Shown: positions 50,623 through 54,312 of the stretch, one piece after another
Layout of the letters: each line of letters starts with the position of its first letter
How positions within the stretch are numbered: the stretch's first letter is position 1
Source of the DNA: a bacterium
GTDB lineage: Bacteria > Patescibacteriota > Saccharimonadia > Saccharimonadales > UBA4665
Length of the DNA stretch: 54,312 nt
Assembly (NCBI GenBank): GCA_021783725.1
Contig: JAJXTN010000008.1
Location: 1 to 54,312 of the forward strand
Reading direction: 5' to 3'
Position numbers and translations under genes: made by a program
Notes under the pieces: generated by a model
What the model was told of the DNA's origin: nothing
The model's input: the letters and a program-made list of their open reading frames with translations, nothing else
Databases searched by the model: none

Positions 50623-52149
50623 CTATTTATCACCCAGCTGACTAGGCATGAGGATGTTGGTTGGGGGTGCCGAAGCGATTTGCTCGGCTGTAGCTTCAAC
50701 TTTTTGTCTGGGGAAGATAAAACCAAAAGTACTACCTCGATTTTCGATACTTTTGAATAATATCGCTCCGCCATGGGCGACAATAATTTTTTTGGCCATA
50801 TATAGACCTAGGCCAGTGCCTTCGGGTCGCAATTTACGAGCGTTACCGGCTCGATAGAATTTCGAGAACAGCTTTTCTTGTTCACCACTCGGTACACCCA
50901 TACCAGTATCGCTAACCGTAAATTCGATGGTAGTATCTGAAACTTGCAGGACAACGTCTATTCGGCCACCGCTGGGAGTGTAATATAACGCGTTATCGAT
51001 AAAATTCATAACTACTTGGCGTATCTTGGTTTCGTCCAACATGATGATTGGAAAATTGTCTGGCTTGACGAAATTTAACTCGACTTTACGCATGGTCGCG
51101 GCTTCCTTGAGTTGGTCGATTTCACTCTCTACGACATTTGGTAAGTTGGTTGGTCGATTAATAATCACGAACTTACCACTTCGCAACCGTGAAGCATTCA
51201 GCAAATCGGCCACTAAGTACACCATGCGTTGCGAGCTATCAAAAGCTTGTTGCAACATATGACGTTGGGGATCGCTCAATGGTCCAGTGTCACCTTCTAG
51301 AACCATGCTCACAAAGCCTTTCATACTGGTCAATGGAGTGCGCAGTTGGTGACTTACCATGGTAATGAATTCATCCTTAGCCTCATCAAGCTCTTTTAGA
51401 TGATCGTTGCTATTTTGCAACTGCTTTAAAAATCTTTGGTTTTCTTCAAATAACAAGCGGTTATCGAGAGCGATACCGACAGTTTCACTTACTCTTTCAA
51501 TTAATTCGATGTCATCAATTCTGGGCATCGTTTCCTCTAAACCAATAATCATTACACCAGTTAAGTTCTCGCGAGCTCTCAGCTTGGTTAAATAGAAGGA
51601 CTGAACATTGTAGTTTTCACGGATAGTTTGTAGAGTGCCCGACAATCCAGCACCAAGCCCCAAGCTTTCTACGCGTTTTAGTTTATCTAATTTATCGAGG
51701 TCGAGTACGAGATTACGCTCTTTGCTACTTAACCAATCACCATCCAAAGTCATGTATAAACCGGCCAGTAGATTTTCGTTATTATCAGCCAGCCCGCTTT
51801 GCTGAAGCATCGTACTAAACGCGTGTCCTTGGAGATTTATAAAATGTTCGTTATATCGATTGAGTGATAATATCGACACCATGGCATAGGGCGAAGAACC
51901 AATTATGGCATTACACAGTGCAGTACTAAGTTGCTGTAAGTCTCGTCCAGGCTCGAGAATCAGGATATCAATATCTCTTAGGATTGATAGTGTCCGATTG
52001 GTCTGGGCCAATGCCAGGTTTTGGGTATACATTCGCTGAGCGATACGTTCAAAATCTTTCCGTAATGGATAGTGAATGTCTTGGTTGGCCACCAATTGAA
52101 CAGATGCGTCAACTGTTGGTTGCTGGCTAATTGTTTGGGGGTTACTCAT
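50623..52149 (-). CDS. Soluble histidine kinase with GAF domain
   Basis: A 508-residue kinase without membrane helices. A coiled N-terminus and GAF-like domain (about 60-230) lead to HisKA with FITMVSHQLRTPLTSMKG, then HATPase with FIDNALYYTP, SDTGMGVP and GTGLGLYMAKK. It is a close paralogue of the kinase at 24263 in the core domains but lacks the membrane sensor. It follows a seven- or eight-helix membrane protein gene and a Pro-rich protein in the same operon, so these may be the sensor in trans. Confidence 0.92.
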   Translation of the reverse strand: MSNPQTISQQPTVDASVQLVANQDIHYPLRKDFERIAQRMYTQNLALAQTNRTLSILRDIDILILEPGRDLQQLSTALCNAIIGSSPYAMVSILSLNRYNEHFINLQGHAFSTMLQQSGLADNNENLLAGLYMTLDGDWLSSKERNLVLDLDKLDKLKRVESLGLGAGLSGTLQTIRENYNVQSFYLTKLRARENLTGVMIIGLEETMPRIDDIELIERVSETVGIALDNRLLFEENQRFLKQLQNSNDHLKELDEAKDEFITMVSHQLRTPLTSMKGFVSMVLEGDTGPLSDPQRHMLQQAFDSSQRMVYLVADLLNASRLRSGKFVIINRPTNLPNVVESEIDQLKEAATMRKVELNFVKPDNFPIIMLDETKIRQVVMNFIDNALYYTPSGGRIDVVLQVSDTTIEFTVSDTGMGVPSGEQEKLFSKFYRAGNARKLRPEGTGLGLYMAKKIIVAHGGAILFKSIENRGSTFGFIFPRQKVEATAEQIASAPPTNILMPSQLGDK

Positions 52150-52162
52150 AAGCTACTCAGGA

Positions 52163-52657
52163 TTATTGATAAGCTTTTAACATATCGGGCATTTGCCCAT
52201 TTGGTAATCGAGAGGCGTACCTAGACGCTGCTTCACGACAAACTTCGACTGCCGCATTACCAAAGAACTCACGATACTTGTTGACTAAATCCTCCAGAAC
52301 TTTATTGCCGTCACCAGACAATACGCAGTTATAGGTGAGCGGATCAACCGCCAAGCCGTTGATATGGGAAGCCTGTTCGATAGACAAAGCACCAATAATT
52401 TTGGCTTGATCTTTAATGATCTGTGAACAAATGATGGCATAGACTTCATTCATGGTAATATCTTGACCGCTGGGCTGATTAGCAATTTGGGAAATCGTAT
52501 CTGGTGCCGGAATAGTTGGTTGAGGGGTTGGAGTAGGCGTAACCGCTTCGACCGTAATAGCTGGTATCGGACTTAGGTTAGTCCCTGTTGCCATGGCGTC
52601 TTCGACCGTCGGATTATGGGCTGGCGGTGAAAGATTAGGTTTATCGAAAGGCTGCAT
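52163..52657 (-). CDS. Pro-rich protein in the kinase operon
   Basis: A 164-residue protein. The first 55 residues are low-complexity (TPTPTPQPTIPAPD), and the rest forms a compact helical domain (MNEVYAIICSQIIKDQAKII, EDLVNKYREFFG, VCREAASRYASRLP). No family is recognised. Its start overlaps the upstream membrane protein stop as TAATG, and it ends 13 nt before the kinase start, so the three genes form an operon. It could be a signal adaptor. Confidence 0.6.
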   Translation of the reverse strand: MQPFDKPNLSPPAHNPTVEDAMATGTNLSPIPAITVEAVTPTPTPQPTIPAPDTISQIANQPSGQDITMNEVYAIICSQIIKDQAKIIGALSIEQASHINGLAVDPLTYNCVLSGDGNKVLEDLVNKYREFFGNAAVEVCREAASRYASRLPNGQMPDMLKAYQ

Positions 52658-53556
52658 TATGTTTGACCCCCATCAAAAGTTGACGTGTCAGTAATATTGG
52701 GATTACTCGATGACGAGACAAGGTGATCGCTTAGATTAGTAGCCTCTCGAATGTCCGATGGATCAAGTAGACAAAGCCCCAAACCAAAAGTAGCTATGGT
52801 AAGCAAGTAGGTTAAGTCGACCCAATCGCCATTGTAATATGTATTTTGGGCATTTAGATAGGAGTACCAGAAATCAGCTACATACAATAACACAAATGCT
52901 ACAAGTATCAGAATAATTGGTAATTTGAAACGTCCTCCTAAGTAACGCCACGACAATGCGTAGATTGTCATAACCATTATAAGGTTTACGACATCACCTA
53001 CGGCATAGCCAAGATCAAAAAATATGTCCCAAAAACTTTTGCCTTCATGAAAATATATCGTTCCTCCTCTTGCAACATTAACTAAAATAACATAAGAGAC
53101 GATTAACATTACCAAACTCATAACTATAACGAAAATCTTTGGCCACCGCCCCTTTAAACCATAACGTGCTCCCGAAGCTTTGCTTAATATAAATATTCCA
53201 TACGCCCAAAGCGGTAAACTGCTAAAATATAGAACGTCCATAAGATGAGTTGTGGGTGATTGCTGCTGAGGATATTTAATTACATAGTACGTCCAAACGG
53301 CTTGCCCGAATCCCCATAATATTAGCCCGATAGATATAGAAAATACGCTCTTGCCGACACCACTTTTTAGCCAGCTCCAATGTTTAGCCGACAACAAGCC
53401 AAAAATTCCATACAAGACTGCAGCAACCGCCAAGAACGCCTGCCACCAATAATTAATAAGTTGGTACTTAGTATTAGTGACCGCTAGAGCTCCCCAATAT
53501 ATTAGCAAAGCTACTGAAGTCACTACTAGTATAATTGTCTTTATTTTTTTGGTCAT
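52657..53556 (-). CDS. Eight-helix membrane protein, possible sensor for the kinase
   Basis: A 299-residue membrane protein with about eight helices and polar turns containing KSFWDIFFDLGYAVGDVVNL. It resembles the sensory membrane region of some diguanylate cyclases and histidine kinases, where a family-wide DxxYxxGD-like pattern occurs, but it has no attached output domain. It leads the operon with the soluble histidine kinase, suggesting a split sensor. The short C-terminal tail is soluble. Confidence 0.65.
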   Translation of the reverse strand: MTKKIKTIILVVTSVALLIYWGALAVTNTKYQLINYWWQAFLAVAAVLYGIFGLLSAKHWSWLKSGVGKSVFSISIGLILWGFGQAVWTYYVIKYPQQQSPTTHLMDVLYFSSLPLWAYGIFILSKASGARYGLKGRWPKIFVIVMSLVMLIVSYVILVNVARGGTIYFHEGKSFWDIFFDLGYAVGDVVNLIMVMTIYALSWRYLGGRFKLPIILILVAFVLLYVADFWYSYLNAQNTYYNGDWVDLTYLLTIATFGLGLCLLDPSDIREATNLSDHLVSSSSNPNITDTSTFDGGQT

Positions 53557-53627
53557 TTATTAATAGCCTCAACTGCCTTAATGCTAGCAGTTACGCTATC
53601 AAAAAACAACTTATGCTTACGGTAATA

Positions 53628-54179
53628 TTATTGGTTTTTGGGTCGACTGGGCAGTTCGCCGGCTGATAAAGATAAATGATCACCACTGTACTTTTGCTTG
53701 AGCATAGCTTGGGCTATTTGGTTCATGACATCTTCGGCTTGTTCATAACTCATACCGATTCGAGCGACTGGGTTAGAAGCATTCTTACCGCTGGTCTGAG
53801 AAAATTGTAGAGTCAGACCATGCTTGTTAGCATCAATGGTCATGCCATCGCTATAGATCGTCCTCATATCCAGAGCCATTAGCATGACTATTTTAGAGCC
53901 ATTGATTAAATCAACGTCTGTCCGTAATTGTTCTGGAATATCAGAATCATAACTGGCCAATTGCCACAGCCTCAATGCTTCATGATCTTGGACTCCGAAG
54001 TGACTTATCAACAATAGTAGGATATCTTCAGCAGGACGTTCAATGCCGGCCTCAATTCGCTCCAAAACTGCTTCTTCGATTTCAACAGCACCAGAAACTT
54101 CAGCTAAACTTTGATGAGATTGTTCTCGAGTTCGCTTAAGCTGTTGTCCCAAAATTACAAACGGTGCGATATCACTCAT
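53628..54179 (-). CDS. XRE-type HTH protein with DUF3467-like C-terminus
   Basis: About 183 residues. An N-terminal HTH of the XRE class (LGQQLKRTREQSHQSLAEVS...VLERIEAGIERP) is followed by a domain whose end (PVARIGMSYEQAEDVMNQI) resembles DUF3467. Possibly a transcription regulator. ATG at 54179 has TACTAT seven bases upstream and TTGCAC 18 nt before that, giving a leaderless start; an in-frame ATG at 54188 overlaps the -10 box. It is divergent from a murB-like gene. Confidence 0.78.
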   Translation of the reverse strand: MSDIAPFVILGQQLKRTREQSHQSLAEVSGAVEIEEAVLERIEAGIERPAEDILLLLISHFGVQDHEALRLWQLASYDSDIPEQLRTDVDLINGSKIVMLMALDMRTIYSDGMTIDANKHGLTLQFSQTSGKNASNPVARIGMSYEQAEDVMNQIAQAMLKQKYSGDHLSLSAGELPSRPKNQ

Positions 54180-54245
54180 ATAGTCCATAGTACCTTAAGG
54201 GACAATAACAGTGCAAGCCTGCATTTTAAGGGTATAATAGAGCCA

Positions 54246-54312
54246 ATGATTGTCATTCAGAACGTTTCACTAGCCAGTTACTCGGGCATGGGTTTGGGTG
54301 GCACGGCTAATT
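54246..54312 (+). CDS. murB: Start of a MurB-like UDP-N-acetylenolpyruvoylglucosamine reductase, partial
   Basis: Only 22 codons are visible. NVSLASYSGMGLGGTAN matches the MurB N-terminal start, in which the GG that begins the FAD-binding domain follows a set of NxxL...T residues. TATAAT at 54233-54238 is seven bases before ATG, again leaderless. Assigned on a short sequence only. Confidence 0.55.
   Translation, partial: MIVIQNVSLASYSGMGLGGTAN

Overview
The window most likely comes from a member of Candidatus Saccharibacteria (TM7, Candidate Phyla Radiation). This is inferred from gene content only: compact same-strand operons, a cell-wall gene set of Gram-positive style (sortase, LPxTG-like tails, amidase, murD/murI), single-domain response regulators, many small GIY-YIG proteins, and a complete cytochrome bo-type quinol oxidase operon, which is a known oddity of some Saccharibacteria. 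The standard genetic code fits every gene.

Layout. 1-16 kb (mostly minus strand): a partial DUF348/G5-type wall protein, Nudix hydrolase, UvrD/PcrA helicase, lower glycolysis (pyk-pgk-tpiA), the cyoABCDE oxidase operon, a CYTH protein, an ExoD-like and a half-size TauE-like membrane protein, an amidase and a NYN nuclease. 16.3-20.9 kb is an accessory island: a palindrome-rich stretch, a candidate structured RNA of about 225 nt, a small alpha-helical protein, an EamA transporter, an HTH protein and a large serine recombinase whose 3' end runs antisense into tRNA-Glu. 21-31 kb: a large PKD-repeat surface protein, a membrane histidine kinase, a PaaK-like ligase overlapping a Leu/Glu-type dehydrogenase, and a convergent nitroreductase/ThiF pair. 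31.4-33.5 kb: three tandem CheY-like genes, one dead, with a RAYT transposase and its REP palindromes inserted at the end of the dead one. 33.6-37 kb: murD, murI, folD and small genes. 37-38 kb: tRNA-Lys followed by two further copies of its 3' end, with GIY-YIG genes nearby. 38-47.9 kb: an ice-binding-like surface protein beside its likely sortase, MscL, GH13, a bactofilin-like membrane protein, a PAP2 phosphatase, and a CsoR-SHOCT-permease metal operon. 47.9-54.3 kb: tRNA-Arg with the same kind of downstream duplication, an IS481-like HTH fragment, a GH15 enzyme, a histidine-kinase operon, an XRE protein and the start of a murB-like gene.

Two themes stand out. First, tRNA-Lys and tRNA-Arg are each followed, at nearly the same distance (186 and 190 nt), by a second copy of their own variable-loop-to-CCA segment. 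In both copies the T-loop is replaced by a GC-rich hairpin insert, and an AT-rich hairpin precedes the copy, closed by an inverted copy of the variable-loop sequence. The loci share architecture but little sequence outside the tRNA part. I regard this as the best candidate for an undescribed element. Second, many genes have a -10 box only 4-8 nt before the start codon, often with a 16-18 nt spaced -35 box, so leaderless mRNAs seem common, while other genes keep strong Shine-Dalgarno sites.
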